Source: Rubrivivax sp. A210 (GTDB lineage: Bacteria > Pseudomonadota > Gammaproteobacteria > Burkholderiales > Burkholderiaceae_C). Taken from it: 64,000 nt of DNA. Below the pieces are notes generated by a model, which made no database searches, had not been told where the DNA came from, and saw only the letters and a program-made list of their open reading frames with translations. Numbering within the stretch: the first letter of the stretch is position 1; each line of letters opens with the position of its first letter. This document shows, in pieces, positions 56,735-64,000 of the stretch. The stretch is taken from contig NZ_CAJGBN010000009.1 of the NCBI RefSeq assembly GCF_904426505.1, positions 33,291-97,290 of the forward strand. The letters run 5' to 3'. A program made the translations under genes and the position numbers.

Positions 56735-57886
56735 TCAGGCACTGCGGGTCAGCTCGAACAGCAGCGCCGCCGGCAGCGATTCGACGACCGCGTCGCGCCC
56801 GACGCTGGCGACCTGCCGGCCGCCGACGTTGAGCACCTCGAAGGCGTGGCCGCGTTCGGCGATGCACACCAGCGCCAGCTTGGGCGCCTCGGCCAGCAGA
56901 TCGGTGCGCAGGCGTTCAAAGTCGTCGCCGCCCAGCGCGCCTTCGTAGATCAGGGCGTGGGGCATGGCCTCTTGCAGCAGTTCCTGCGCCTGCTGCACCG
57001 TGGTGACGAAGTCGAGCACCAGGCCCATGTTGCGCAGCGCCTCGCGCACGGTGTTGCGCACCTCGCGTCGCGCCGCCAGCACGATGACGTGACGGCCGGC
57101 GAGCGGGAACTCGTTGCGCACCTGGGGCGCCGGCTCGTCGCTGGCGTTCAGCGTGAAGCCGAGCAGGCTGGGCGCCAGCGTCTCGGGAAACTCCAGCGTC
57201 ATCTCGGTGCGTGCCGGGTTGTCCTTGCGCTCCAGATTCAGGCCCAGCGCGGCGGCGGTTTCCTGCAGCAGCCGCCACGACATCGTGTTCAGCGAGGGCT
57301 CTTCGAGCTCGCCCACCAGCTCGCCCGTGGCCTCGGCCTCGTCGAGCGGGCGGTGGGCGAAGGTGCTGCGCAGCCGCGCATGGGCGGGCCAGCTCTTGAT
57401 GCTGAGGCTGAGGTCGACGCGCGAGCGCGCGTGCTCGAAGCTCCAGTCGATCATGGTCTGCAGCAGCGAGAACAGCAGCGTCGCGTCGCAGCGCACCTGG
57501 GCCGCGCCGAAGGTCTGGCGCACCTGGACGCCGCGCGCCTGGATCTCGCGCCCGCGCTGCAGCAGGGCCTCGCGCAGGGCCGCCGTCAGGTCCAGCCGCT
57601 CGGGTGCCAGCTGCAGCTGGCCGCCACGCAGCCGAATCAGCTGCTGGCCCATGATGCCGGCGCGGCGCGCGAGGTCGATTTCCTCGCGCAGCATGCGCAG
57701 CCCTTCGCGCTCGACCTGGCCGCTGGCGGCCATCGCGATCACGCGCTCGAGCGCCGCCGACAGCGTGGCTGCCACCTCGCCGCCCAGCTGGGCCACCAGC
57801 GCCGGGGCATCGGGCAGCAAGGCCTGTATGGGCCTGGCGTTGCGCGGGTCCGACGGTTCTGCCTGCAGGATCAACACGGTCTCCAT
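56735..57886 (-). CDS. degenerate histidine kinase/receiver-like protein
   Basis: 383-residue cytoplasmic protein that looks like a kinase core joined to a receiver, both with key residues missing. In the DHp-like helix the usual S-H-E-L reads LGGEV (34-38), so no phospho-acceptor His. The N-box position reads MIDWSFEHA (145-153) instead of N-x-x-x-N. A receiver-like fold follows at about 264-380, where the phospho-Asp position is Glu315 (HALIYEGALGG). It may act as a phosphorylation-independent adaptor. It precedes ruvA by 18 bp on the same strand. Start at METVLILQAE; no close family name can be given. Confidence 0.6.
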   Translation of the reverse strand: METVLILQAEPSDPRNARPIQALLPDAPALVAQLGGEVAATLSAALERVIAMAASGQVEREGLRMLREEIDLARRAGIMGQQLIRLRGGQLQLAPERLDLTAALREALLQRGREIQARGVQVRQTFGAAQVRCDATLLFSLLQTMIDWSFEHARSRVDLSLSIKSWPAHARLRSTFAHRPLDEAEATGELVGELEEPSLNTMSWRLLQETAAALGLNLERKDNPARTEMTLEFPETLAPSLLGFTLNASDEPAPQVRNEFPLAGRHVIVLAARREVRNTVREALRNMGLVLDFVTTVQQAQELLQEAMPHALIYEGALGGDDFERLRTDLLAEAPKLALVCIAERGHAFEVLNVGGRQVASVGRDAVVESLPAALLFELTRSA

Positions 57887-58049
57887 GAAGACGCGGGCCT
57901 GTGGCCGGCGCCGGGCGCCGAAGCGCGGATGGCCCGCGACAGGCTGGCACATGCCCCCGTCGGCGGGGGCCCGAGAATGGTTTCGCTGCGCAATAAACGC
58001 AACCCCTGATTCCGTGGGGTCGGCAAGGCCGCCTGTCTCGCAGGCCGGT

Positions 58050-59315
58050 TCACGCGCCGATGACGCCGGTGGCGCGCAGCTGCAGCAGCTGTGTCGCATC
58101 GAGGCCGATGCCGGCCAGCACCTCGTCGGTGTGCTGGCCCAGCAGCGGCGGTGCGCGCCGCAGCTGCGGCGGCGTGGCCGACATCTTGATCGGGCTTGCC
58201 ACCAGGGGCAGCGCGTCGTGGTGGGGGTGGGCCACGGTGGCGCGCATGCCGCGTTCCTGCACTTGCGGGTCGGCAAACACCTCCTGCAGGTTGTTGATGG
58301 GGCCGCAGGGCACCTTGGCCGCCTCCAGCGCTGCCAGCCAGTCGGCTCGCGGGCGCTGGCGCATGCGCTCGGCCAGCAGCGGCACCAGCGCCTCGCGGTG
58401 GCGCACGCGGCCGGCGTTGCGGGCATAGCGCTCGTCGGCCGCCAGCTCGGGGCAGCCGGCGACGGCGCAAAAGCGCTCGAACTGGCCGTCGTTGCCCACG
58501 GCCAGGATCAGGTGGCCGTCGGCCACCTCGAACACCTGGTAAGGCACGATGTTCTGGTGCGCATTGCCGGCGCGTCGCGGCGCCTGGCCGGTGACCAGGT
58601 AGTTGGCGCCCAGGTTGGCGAGCATCGCGACCAGGGTGTCGAGCAGGGCCATGTCGATGGCCTGACCCTCGCCGGTGGCGTCGCGGTGGCGCAGCGCGGC
58701 CAGGATGGCGACCGTGGCATACATGCCGGTGAAGAGATCGGCCACCGCCACGCCCACCTTCTGCGGGCCGCCGCCCGGCCGGTCGTCGCGCTCGCCGGTC
58801 ACGCTCATCAGGCCGCCCAGGCCCTGGATGGCGTAGTCGTAGCCGGCGCGCTCGCGGTAGGGGCCGGTCTGGCCATAGCCGGTGATCGAGCAGTACACCA
58901 GGCGCGGGCAGCGCTTGCGCAGCGTGGCGGCATCGAGGCCGTAGCGCGCCATGTCGCCGACCTTGAAGTTCTCCACCAGCACGTCGGCCTCGTCGGCCAG
59001 GCGCAGGATCAGCGCCTGGCCCTCGGGCCGGGCCATATCGATGGTGACCGAGCGCTTGTTGCGGTTGGCGCCCAGGTAGTAGGCGGCTTCGGCGGTGTCG
59101 TGGCCGTCGCGGTCCTTCAGGAAAGGCGGGCCCCAGCCGCGGGTGTCGTCGCCGCCGGGGTGGCCGGGCCCGGCCGGGCGCTCGATCTTGATCACCTCCG
59201 CGCCGAGATCGGCCAGGGTCTGGGTACACCAGGGTCCGGCCAGCACGCGGGAGAGATCGAGCACACGCACACCGGCAAGGGCGCCCGGGGGCAAGGGCAG
59301 GGCAGCAGCATTCAT
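58050..59315 (-). CDS. CaiB/BaiF-family (family III) CoA-transferase
   Basis: 421-residue CoA-transferase that moves CoA between carboxylic acids. Family features: VRVLDLSRVLAGPWCTQTLADLGAEVIKIE near the start (in part), the catalytic Asp160 in GYDYAIQGLGGLM, and LLDTLVAMLANLGANYL. Substrates (formyl-, succinyl-, carnitine-type) cannot be assigned. Start at MNAAALPLPP is supported by a -10-like GACAAT six bases upstream. It is divergent from the small lipoprotein gene. Confidence 0.9.
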   Translation of the reverse strand: MNAAALPLPPGALAGVRVLDLSRVLAGPWCTQTLADLGAEVIKIERPAGPGHPGGDDTRGWGPPFLKDRDGHDTAEAAYYLGANRNKRSVTIDMARPEGQALILRLADEADVLVENFKVGDMARYGLDAATLRKRCPRLVYCSITGYGQTGPYRERAGYDYAIQGLGGLMSVTGERDDRPGGGPQKVGVAVADLFTGMYATVAILAALRHRDATGEGQAIDMALLDTLVAMLANLGANYLVTGQAPRRAGNAHQNIVPYQVFEVADGHLILAVGNDGQFERFCAVAGCPELAADERYARNAGRVRHREALVPLLAERMRQRPRADWLAALEAAKVPCGPINNLQEVFADPQVQERGMRATVAHPHHDALPLVASPIKMSATPPQLRRAPPLLGQHTDEVLAGIGLDATQLLQLRATGVIGA

Positions 59316-59321
59316 CGCGGC

Positions 59322-59327
59322 ATTGTC
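59322..59327 (-). promoter_or_regulatory. -10-like hexamer GACAAT, leaderless CoA-transferase promoter (predicted)
   Basis: Minus strand: GACAAT, spacer GCCGCG, then ATG. Predicted start site at the A of the start codon. Confidence 0.4.
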
Positions 59328-59385
59328 CGGCAGGCGCTGCGTCTTGCCTTGCCCATGCCTTGCCCAGGCCTTGGCCCGCCCTCGC

Positions 59386-59391
59386 AATAAT
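59386..59391 (+). promoter_or_regulatory. -10-like hexamer AATAAT, leaderless lipoprotein promoter (predicted)
   Basis: AATAAT, spacer GGCCCG, then ATG at 59398. Predicted start site at the A. CTTGCC repeats lie just upstream (59343-59372). Confidence 0.4.
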
Positions 59392-59397
59392 GGCCCG

Positions 59398-59922
59398 ATG
59401 CGTCAGCTGGTCCTGCCTACCCTGATGGCCTGCTGCTGGGTGGCGGCCTGCGCGCCAGCGCTCGACTGGCGCGAGCTGCGCCCGCCCGGGGCCGCCGGCC
59501 TGACGCTGCTGCTGCCCTGCCGCGCCCACGCCCAGCAGCGCACGGCCAGTCTGGCCGGGCGCCCGTTGCGGCTGGAGCTGCTGGTCTGCGAAGCCGACGG
59601 CCGCAGCTGGGCGCTGGCCCATGGCGACGTGGTCGATCCGGCCCAGGTGGGCCCGGCGCTGGCGGCCCTGCACCTGGCGGCGGCGGCCAATGTCGGGGCC
59701 AGCGCGCCAGCGCTGCAGGCGCTGGCGGTGCCTGGGGCGACGCCGCAGCCCGCCAGCGCACGCATCCGTCTGGCCGGGCGCAGGCCCGACGGCGCGGCCA
59801 TCGAGATGGAGGCGGCGGTCTTCGCACGCGGCACCCATATCTTCCAGGCCACGGTGCTGGGCGACAAGGTGGCCGCGGCCGACGCCGATGCTTACTTCGC
59901 TTCGCTGCACTTTCTGCCATGA
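59398..59922 (+). CDS. small putative lipoprotein of unknown function
   Basis: 174-residue protein with a lipoprotein-type leader: MRQLVLPTLMACCWVAAC, with Cys18 as the likely lipidated residue. The body is alternating strand/helix (GLTLLLPCRAHAQQRTASL, LELLVCEADGRSWALAHGDV, FQATVLGDKVAAADADAYFAS) without a family I recognise. Its stop overlaps the start of the MFS gene by four bases (ATGA), so the two are coupled, which may mean a role with that transporter. Confidence 0.75.
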   Translation: MRQLVLPTLMACCWVAACAPALDWRELRPPGAAGLTLLLPCRAHAQQRTASLAGRPLRLELLVCEADGRSWALAHGDVVDPAQVGPALAALHLAAAANVGASAPALQALAVPGATPQPASARIRLAGRRPDGAAIEMEAAVFARGTHIFQATVLGDKVAAADADAYFASLHFLP

Positions 59923-61157
59923 CGGCCGCCGCTGCGCCCACGATGCCCAGCCCGCTGGCGACGGCGGCCATCTTCGGCGCCTTCGCCTATGCCTATTTCC
60001 TCTCGGCGCTGTTGCGCGCCGTCACCGCCACGCTGGCCCCGGTCTTCAGCGGCGAACTGGGCCTGCAGGCGGCCGACCTGGGCCTGCTGGCCGGCGCGTA
60101 TTTCTTCGGCTTTGCCGCCCTTCAGCTGCCACTGGGCCGCGCCCTCGACCGCTTTGGCCCCCGCCGCACCCTGCTGACCCTGATGACGCTGGCGGTGGCC
60201 GGCTGTGGCGCCTTTGCGCTCGCCTCGGGGCTGGCCGGGCTGATTGCCGCGCGTGCCCTCATCGGCGCCGGCGTCGCCGCTTGCCTGATGGCGCCGCTGA
60301 CCTGCTACCGCCGCCTCTATTCGGCGCCGGCGCAACTGCGAGCCAACTCCTGGATGCTGATGACCGGCTCCCTGGGCATGCTGGCCTCGACCCTGCCGGT
60401 GCAGTGGCTGCTGGGGCCGCTGGGCTGGCGCGGTCTGTTCTGGCTGCTGGCCGCGCTGCTGGCCCTGGCCATGGCACTGGTCTGGATCGTGGTGCCGCGC
60501 GACGCGCCGCCGGTCGCTGCCCAGGCAAGCGACGGTGGCTACCGCGAAGTCTTGCGCCACCCGCTCTTTCGCCGCCTGGCGCCGCTGGCCTTCTTTGTCT
60601 ACGGCGGCCTCATCGCGGTGCAGTCGCTGTGGGCCGGACCCTGGCTGACGCGCGTTTCAGGTTGGACGGCGGCTCAAGCGGCCCAGGGCCTGTTCGCCAT
60701 CAACCTGGCCATGCTGCTGGCCTTCTTCTGCTGGGGCGCCGCCATGCCCGCGCTGGCGCGGCTGGGCATCCCGATGTCGCGCCTGATCGGCCGCGGTCTC
60801 TGGCCGGCCCTGCTGCTGTTGCCGGTGATCATCGTGCTGGGCGAGCGCGCCGGCGCGGCGCACTGGGCGCTGTGGTGCGTGGCCTGCACCTTTGTCTCGA
60901 CCAGCCAGCCGGCCGTGGGCGTGGCCTTCGCGCCGGCCCTGGCCGGGCGCGCGCTCTCGGCCTACAACCTCGTCATCTTTGCTGGCGTGTTCGGCATCCA
61001 GTGGGGCATCGGTCTGTTGATCGATGCACTGCGGGGCGCCGGCCTGACCGAAATCCAGTCCTTCCGCATCGCCTTTGGCGTCTTCTGGCTCTGCGGCGCG
61101 GCCTCGTTCGCGTGGTTTTTGCGGGGCGGTGGCCAAGGTGCGGATAATCAAGCTTGA
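59919..61157 (+). CDS. MFS transporter
   Basis: 412-residue major facilitator superfamily carrier with about 12 membrane segments. The loop 2-3 signature is visible around GRALDRFGPRRTLL, and its equivalent between helices 8 and 9 is weak. The nearest look is of the sugar-phosphate/nitrate-type carriers, but substrate cannot be assigned. It is translationally coupled to the upstream lipoprotein and ends 10 bp before the EIIA gene. Confidence 0.88.
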   Translation: MTAAAAPTMPSPLATAAIFGAFAYAYFLSALLRAVTATLAPVFSGELGLQAADLGLLAGAYFFGFAALQLPLGRALDRFGPRRTLLTLMTLAVAGCGAFALASGLAGLIAARALIGAGVAACLMAPLTCYRRLYSAPAQLRANSWMLMTGSLGMLASTLPVQWLLGPLGWRGLFWLLAALLALAMALVWIVVPRDAPPVAAQASDGGYREVLRHPLFRRLAPLAFFVYGGLIAVQSLWAGPWLTRVSGWTAAQAAQGLFAINLAMLLAFFCWGAAMPALARLGIPMSRLIGRGLWPALLLLPVIIVLGERAGAAHWALWCVACTFVSTSQPAVGVAFAPALAGRALSAYNLVIFAGVFGIQWGIGLLIDALRGAGLTEIQSFRIAFGVFWLCGAASFAWFLRGGGQGADNQA

Positions 61158-61167
61158 AATCACCACC

Positions 61168-61614
61168 ATGGTCAGCCTCCTTCTCGTTGCCCACACGCCG
61201 CTGGCCTCTTCGCTGAAGGCCGTTGCGCAGCATGTCTATCCCGACTGCACCCGCTTGCTTGAGGCGGTTGATGTCGGGGCGGGCGCCAGCCTGGCCGAGA
61301 CCGAGCAGCAGGTGCGCCAGGCCTTGGCCTCGCTGCCCGAAGGCGATGTGCTGATCCTGGCCGATGTCTTCGGCGCCACCCCCTGCTCGGCCGCGCTGGC
61401 CGCCGCCGACGGCGCGCGCACCCGCGTCGTCGCCGGTGTCAGCGTGCCGATGCTGTGGCGCACCCTGTGCTACTGCGACATGCCGCTCGATGACCTGGTG
61501 ACGCGTGCGGTGGCCGGTGCCGCCCAGGGCGCGATGCACGTCGCCGTGCCGCGCCGCCAGAACCAGCCGACCCCACCCGCCAACCATGATCCAGACCAGC
61601 ATCACGATCAGTAA
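61168..61614 (+). CDS. PTS EIIA component, mannose/sorbose family
   Basis: 148-residue EIIA-Man-type phosphocarrier. The phosphorylation site is His9 in LLLVAHTPLA (the usual motif is GHG-x-LA), followed by GDVLILADVFGATPCSAAL. The C-terminus is an extra polar tail rich in His, Pro and Gln. No EIIB, EIIC or EIID genes follow, so in Burkholderiales fashion it probably serves a regulatory phosphorelay rather than sugar uptake. HPr begins 29 bp inside its 3' end. Confidence 0.85.
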   Translation: MVSLLLVAHTPLASSLKAVAQHVYPDCTRLLEAVDVGAGASLAETEQQVRQALASLPEGDVLILADVFGATPCSAALAAADGARTRVVAGVSVPMLWRTLCYCDMPLDDLVTRAVAGAAQGAMHVAVPRRQNQPTPPANHDPDQHHDQ

Positions 61615-61855
61615 CAAGCTGGGCCTTCATGCCCGCGCGTCGGCCAAGCTCACCAAGCTGGCGGGCGGCTTCAAGAGCGAGATCCATCTCAGCCGCAACG
61701 GTCGCCGCGTCAATGCCAAGAGCATCATGGGCGTGATGATGCTGGCCGCCGGCATGGGCAGCCAGGTCGACATCGAGATCGAGGGCGCCGACGCTCAGGA
61801 GGCGATGGACGCGCTGCGCAAGCTCATAGACGGCAAGTTCGGCGAAGGCGAATAG
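61586..61855 (+). CDS. ptsH: phosphocarrier protein HPr
   Basis: 89-residue HPr with the phosphorylation site His15 in GLHARAS and the regulatory Ser46 in KSIMGVM, so phosphorylation by HPr kinase (present in many betaproteobacteria) is possible. The gene overlaps the EIIA gene by 29 bp, an unusually long overlap that implies coupled translation. ptsI follows after 61 bp with its own -10-like element. Confidence 0.95.
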   Translation: MIQTSITISNKLGLHARASAKLTKLAGGFKSEIHLSRNGRRVNAKSIMGVMMLAAGMGSQVDIEIEGADAQEAMDALRKLIDGKFGEGE

Positions 61856-61904
61856 CCGCGCGGCCCGGGCCCGAATAGTCCTGCGCCGGCCGCCGGCCCT
61901 GCGC

Positions 61905-61910
61905 TACATT
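61905..61910 (+). promoter_or_regulatory. -10-like hexamer TACATT, leaderless ptsI promoter (predicted)
   Basis: TACATT, spacer GGGCCC, then ATG at 61917. Predicted start site at the A of the start codon. Confidence 0.4.
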
Positions 61911-61916
61911 GGGCCC

Positions 61917-63692
61917 ATGAGCATCCAGGTCTTCGGCATGCCGGTATCGCGCGGGGTCGCGATAGGCCGCGCCGTGCTGGTGGCCTCCAGCCGCGTCGAC
62001 GTGGCCCACTATTTCGTCGGCGCCGACCGCATCGACCAGGAAGTGCTGCGCCTGCGCGCCGCCCGTGACGCCGTCGCCGCCGAGATCGAACTGCTCAAGA
62101 ACGAGTTGCCTGCCGAGGCGCCGCACGAGCTGGCTGCCCTGCTCGACGTTCACTTGATGCTGCTGCACGACGACACCCTGGCGGTGGCCACCAAGGGCTG
62201 GATCACCGAGCGGCACTACAACGCCGAATGGGCGCTGTCGGCCCAGCTCGAGGTGCTCGCGCGCCAGTTCGACGAGATGGAAGACGCCTACCTGCGCGAG
62301 CGCAAGGCCGATGTCGAGCAGGTGGTCGAACGCCTGCTGCACGCGCTGACGCGCGGCGAGCGTGGGGCCGTTGACGCCTCGGCCGTGAGCCAGGCGGCGC
62401 GCGACTTCGCCGGCGAAGATCCGCTGGTGCTGGTGGCCAGCGATGTCGCGCCTGCCGACATGCTGCAGTTCAAGCGAAGTGTGTTTACCGGCTTCGTCAC
62501 CGATGTCGGTGGTCGCACATCGCACACCGCCATCGTCGCGCGAAGCATGGACATCCCGGCGGTGGTGGGCGCACGCGAGGCCAGCCGCCTGATCCGCCAG
62601 GACGACTGGCTGGTGATCGATGGCGACGCCGGCGTCGTCATCGTCAACCCCTCGCCCATCGTGCTGGAAGAGTACCGCTTCCGGCAGCGCCAGAGTGATC
62701 TCGAGCGCGCTCGCCTCAACCGGCTGCGCCACACGCCGGCGGTCACGCTGGACGGCCACGCTGTGGAGTTGCTGGCCAACATCGAGAGCCCGGGCGACGG
62801 TGCGGGTGCGCTCGAGGCCGGTGCCGTCGGCGTGGGCCTGTTCCGCAGTGAGTTTCTGTTCATGAACCGTGCCGGCGATCTGCCGGGCGAAGACGAGCAG
62901 TTCGAGGCCTACCGCGATGCCGTGGTCGCGTTGCAGGGCCTGCCGGTGACGATACGTACCGTCGACGTCGGTGCCGACAAACCGCTGGAGCGCATGAGCG
63001 CGCAGGAGGTCAGGCGGGAACACGGCCTCAATCCTGCGCTGGGGCTTCGTGCCATCCGCTGGAGCCTGTCGGAGCCTGGCATGTTCCGCCAGCAGCTGCG
63101 CGCCATCCTGCGTGCCAGCGCCTATGGCAAGGTGCGCGTGCTCATCCCCATGGTGGCTCATCTGGGCGAGGTCAAGCTGATCTTTGAGGCCCTGGCCCGC
63201 GCCCGCGCCCAACTCGATGAGGCCGGTCGTGCCTACACCCGCGTTGAGGTTGGCGCCATGATCGAGGTGCCGGCGGCGGCGCTGATGATTGATCGCTTCC
63301 TGCGTCACTTCGATTTCGTATCCATAGGCACCAACGATCTCATCCAGTACACCCTGGCCATAGACCGCGCCGACGAGGCCGTGGCCCATCTGTATGACCC
63401 CTGGCATCCGGCGGTCCTGCACCTGCTGCAGGCCACCATCACCCGTGCCAACCAGTTGGGGCGCAGCGTCAGCGTCTGCGGCGAGATGGCTGGCGACGCG
63501 GTCTTCACCGAATTGCTGCTGGCCATGGGCCTGCGCAGCTTCTCGATGCACCCGGCTCGCATCGCCGCCATCAAGCAGCGGGTGCTGCGCGCCGATACGC
63601 GGTTGCTCGTTGCGCAGATGGAAAAGATTGCCGGAGCCGACGATCCCGCCGAAGCCTGGCGCCAGGCGGCGCAGGGGCGGGTGAGCCACTGA
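61917..63692 (+). CDS. ptsI: phosphoenolpyruvate-protein phosphotransferase (PTS enzyme I)
   Basis: 591-residue enzyme I that takes phosphate from PEP and passes it to HPr. The phospho-His203 lies in DVGGRTSHTAIVARS; the PEP-binding C-terminal domain shows FLFMNR, TVDVGADKP, SIGTNDLIQYTLAIDR and VCGEMAGD with the catalytic Cys. Length is typical. With EIIA and HPr it forms a minimal phosphorelay without a sugar permease. It is the last protein gene before the rRNA operon leader. Confidence 0.95.
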   Translation: MSIQVFGMPVSRGVAIGRAVLVASSRVDVAHYFVGADRIDQEVLRLRAARDAVAAEIELLKNELPAEAPHELAALLDVHLMLLHDDTLAVATKGWITERHYNAEWALSAQLEVLARQFDEMEDAYLRERKADVEQVVERLLHALTRGERGAVDASAVSQAARDFAGEDPLVLVASDVAPADMLQFKRSVFTGFVTDVGGRTSHTAIVARSMDIPAVVGAREASRLIRQDDWLVIDGDAGVVIVNPSPIVLEEYRFRQRQSDLERARLNRLRHTPAVTLDGHAVELLANIESPGDGAGALEAGAVGVGLFRSEFLFMNRAGDLPGEDEQFEAYRDAVVALQGLPVTIRTVDVGADKPLERMSAQEVRREHGLNPALGLRAIRWSLSEPGMFRQQLRAILRASAYGKVRVLIPMVAHLGEVKLIFEALARARAQLDEAGRAYTRVEVGAMIEVPAAALMIDRFLRHFDFVSIGTNDLIQYTLAIDRADEAVAHLYDPWHPAVLHLLQATITRANQLGRSVSVCGEMAGDAVFTELLLAMGLRSFSMHPARIAAIKQRVLRADTRLLVAQMEKIAGADDPAEAWRQAAQGRVSH

Positions 63693-63716
63693 CTTGAGCT
63701 TCTTTCGGTGTGCCGC

Positions 63717-63746
63717 TTGCGCCCCTGAAAAGAGCCGTGCTATAGT
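63717..63746 (+). promoter_or_regulatory. rRNA operon promoter P1 (predicted)
   Basis: TTGCGC (63717-63722), 18-bp spacer, TATAGT (63741-63746). A GC-rich discriminator follows. It lies 25 bp after ptsI. Confidence 0.6.
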
Positions 63747-63828
63747 CGTGGGCTCTGCTCAAGACGGGCAACGCAAACCAAGCGACAAGTTTGGAAGCGA
63801 AGCCGGCAAGAGTAGAAAGACCAAGCGG

Positions 63829-63858
63829 TTGACATGGGTTTCGAAAAAATGTCAGAAT
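63829..63858 (+). promoter_or_regulatory. rRNA operon promoter P2 (predicted)
   Basis: TTGACA (63829-63834), 17-bp spacer containing GAAAAAA, then TCAGAA (or 18 bp and CAGAAT). The -35 is perfect; the -10 is modest. Confidence 0.6.
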
Positions 63859-63914
63859 CGCGGTCTTCGCTGATAACAAGTCAGCGCCGCCCAAGCCGCA
63901 AGGTGGAAGGCGAA

Positions 63915-63927
63915 GTTCTTTAACAAT
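63915..63927 (+). promoter_or_regulatory. boxA antitermination element of the rRNA leader
   Basis: GTTCTTTAACAAT matches boxA of bacterial rRNA leaders (E. coli TGCTCTTTAACAAT). The following ACAGCCGATAAG and GTGGGCGTTTG are typical of Burkholderiales 16S leaders. NusB/NusE bind boxA RNA. Confidence 0.85.
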
Positions 63928-64000
63928 CAACAGCCGATAAGCGTGGGCGTTTGAAGGCGAGTGCCAGATGTGTTGGTGACAATGCATCAGGTCTCATGAC

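Larger units (their letters stand above)
63747..64000 (+). ncRNA. 5' leader of an rRNA operon (16S lies beyond the window)
   Basis: About 250 bases of untranslated leader with P2, boxA and a sequence block conserved upstream of 16S rRNA in Burkholderiales. The mature 16S 5' end is not reached. GC content falls relative to the rest of the window. No protein gene is present here. Confidence 0.75.

Overview
The window is very GC-rich chromosomal DNA with dense, short-gapped genes. The gene content (rsmB beside a DUF4390 protein, topB, birA plus a SPOR protein, tkt-gap, an EIIA/HPr/EI phosphotransferase set, orphan Bug- and LivJ-type binding proteins, PEP-CTERM proteins) and the rRNA leader at the right end point to a betaproteobacterium of the order Burkholderiales, probably near the Rubrivivax/Leptothrix/Ideonella group. 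That placement is inference. I see no insertion sequence, prophage, CRISPR array or tRNA.

Layout. 0-11 kb: the start of a DUF4390 gene, rsmB, folE with a BLUF photoreceptor, an alpha/beta hydrolase, an Ldh-family dehydrogenase, OsmC, LemA, proA, then a transport block (Bug-type binding protein, AEC permease, PhnD-like binding protein). 11-18 kb: DUF167 protein, topB, a SET-domain protein, birA, SPOR protein and a secreted subtilisin. 18-23 kb: tkt-gap, a hemerythrin protein behind an FNR-like palindrome, an exported FAH-family enzyme and tag. 23-29 kb: ECF sigma factor, a two-component system, a PEP-CTERM protein, a monooxygenase-like protein and a LivJ-type binding protein. 29-34.6 kb: an HD-GYP/EAL pair (c-di-GMP turnover), DUF1840, a PEBP-like protein, a histidine phosphatase and a second PEP-CTERM protein. 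34.7-47.8 kb: two divergent type IV minor-pilin operons, each reading pilE-fimT-pilV-pilW-pilX-pilY1. 47.8-56.7 kb: ruvB and ruvA on the minus strand, separated by a plus-strand cluster that looks like copper acquisition (DUF2946, a diverged HemS/ChuS-like protein, two TonB receptors, a copper-uptake-associated protein, a PCuAC chaperone). 56.7-64 kb: a degenerate kinase/receiver protein, a CoA-transferase, a lipoprotein, an MFS carrier, EIIA-HPr-EI, and the promoters and boxA leader of an rRNA operon.

Most noteworthy signals. (1) At least a dozen genes without a Shine-Dalgarno sequence carry a -10-like hexamer placed so that transcription would begin at, or within about three bases of, the start codon, suggesting widespread leaderless mRNAs; at the hemerythrin gene the FNR-like site lies exactly 41.5 bp upstream of the start codon, the class II activation position. 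(2) The second pilW has an in-frame amber codon. (3) The two PilY1 proteins differ at the MIDAS site. (4) A HemS/ChuS-like protein sits in a copper-type cluster. (5) Mutually exclusive RNA hairpins lie between pilX and pilY1. (6) A protein next to ruvA has lost the phosphorylatable residues of both a kinase and a receiver.
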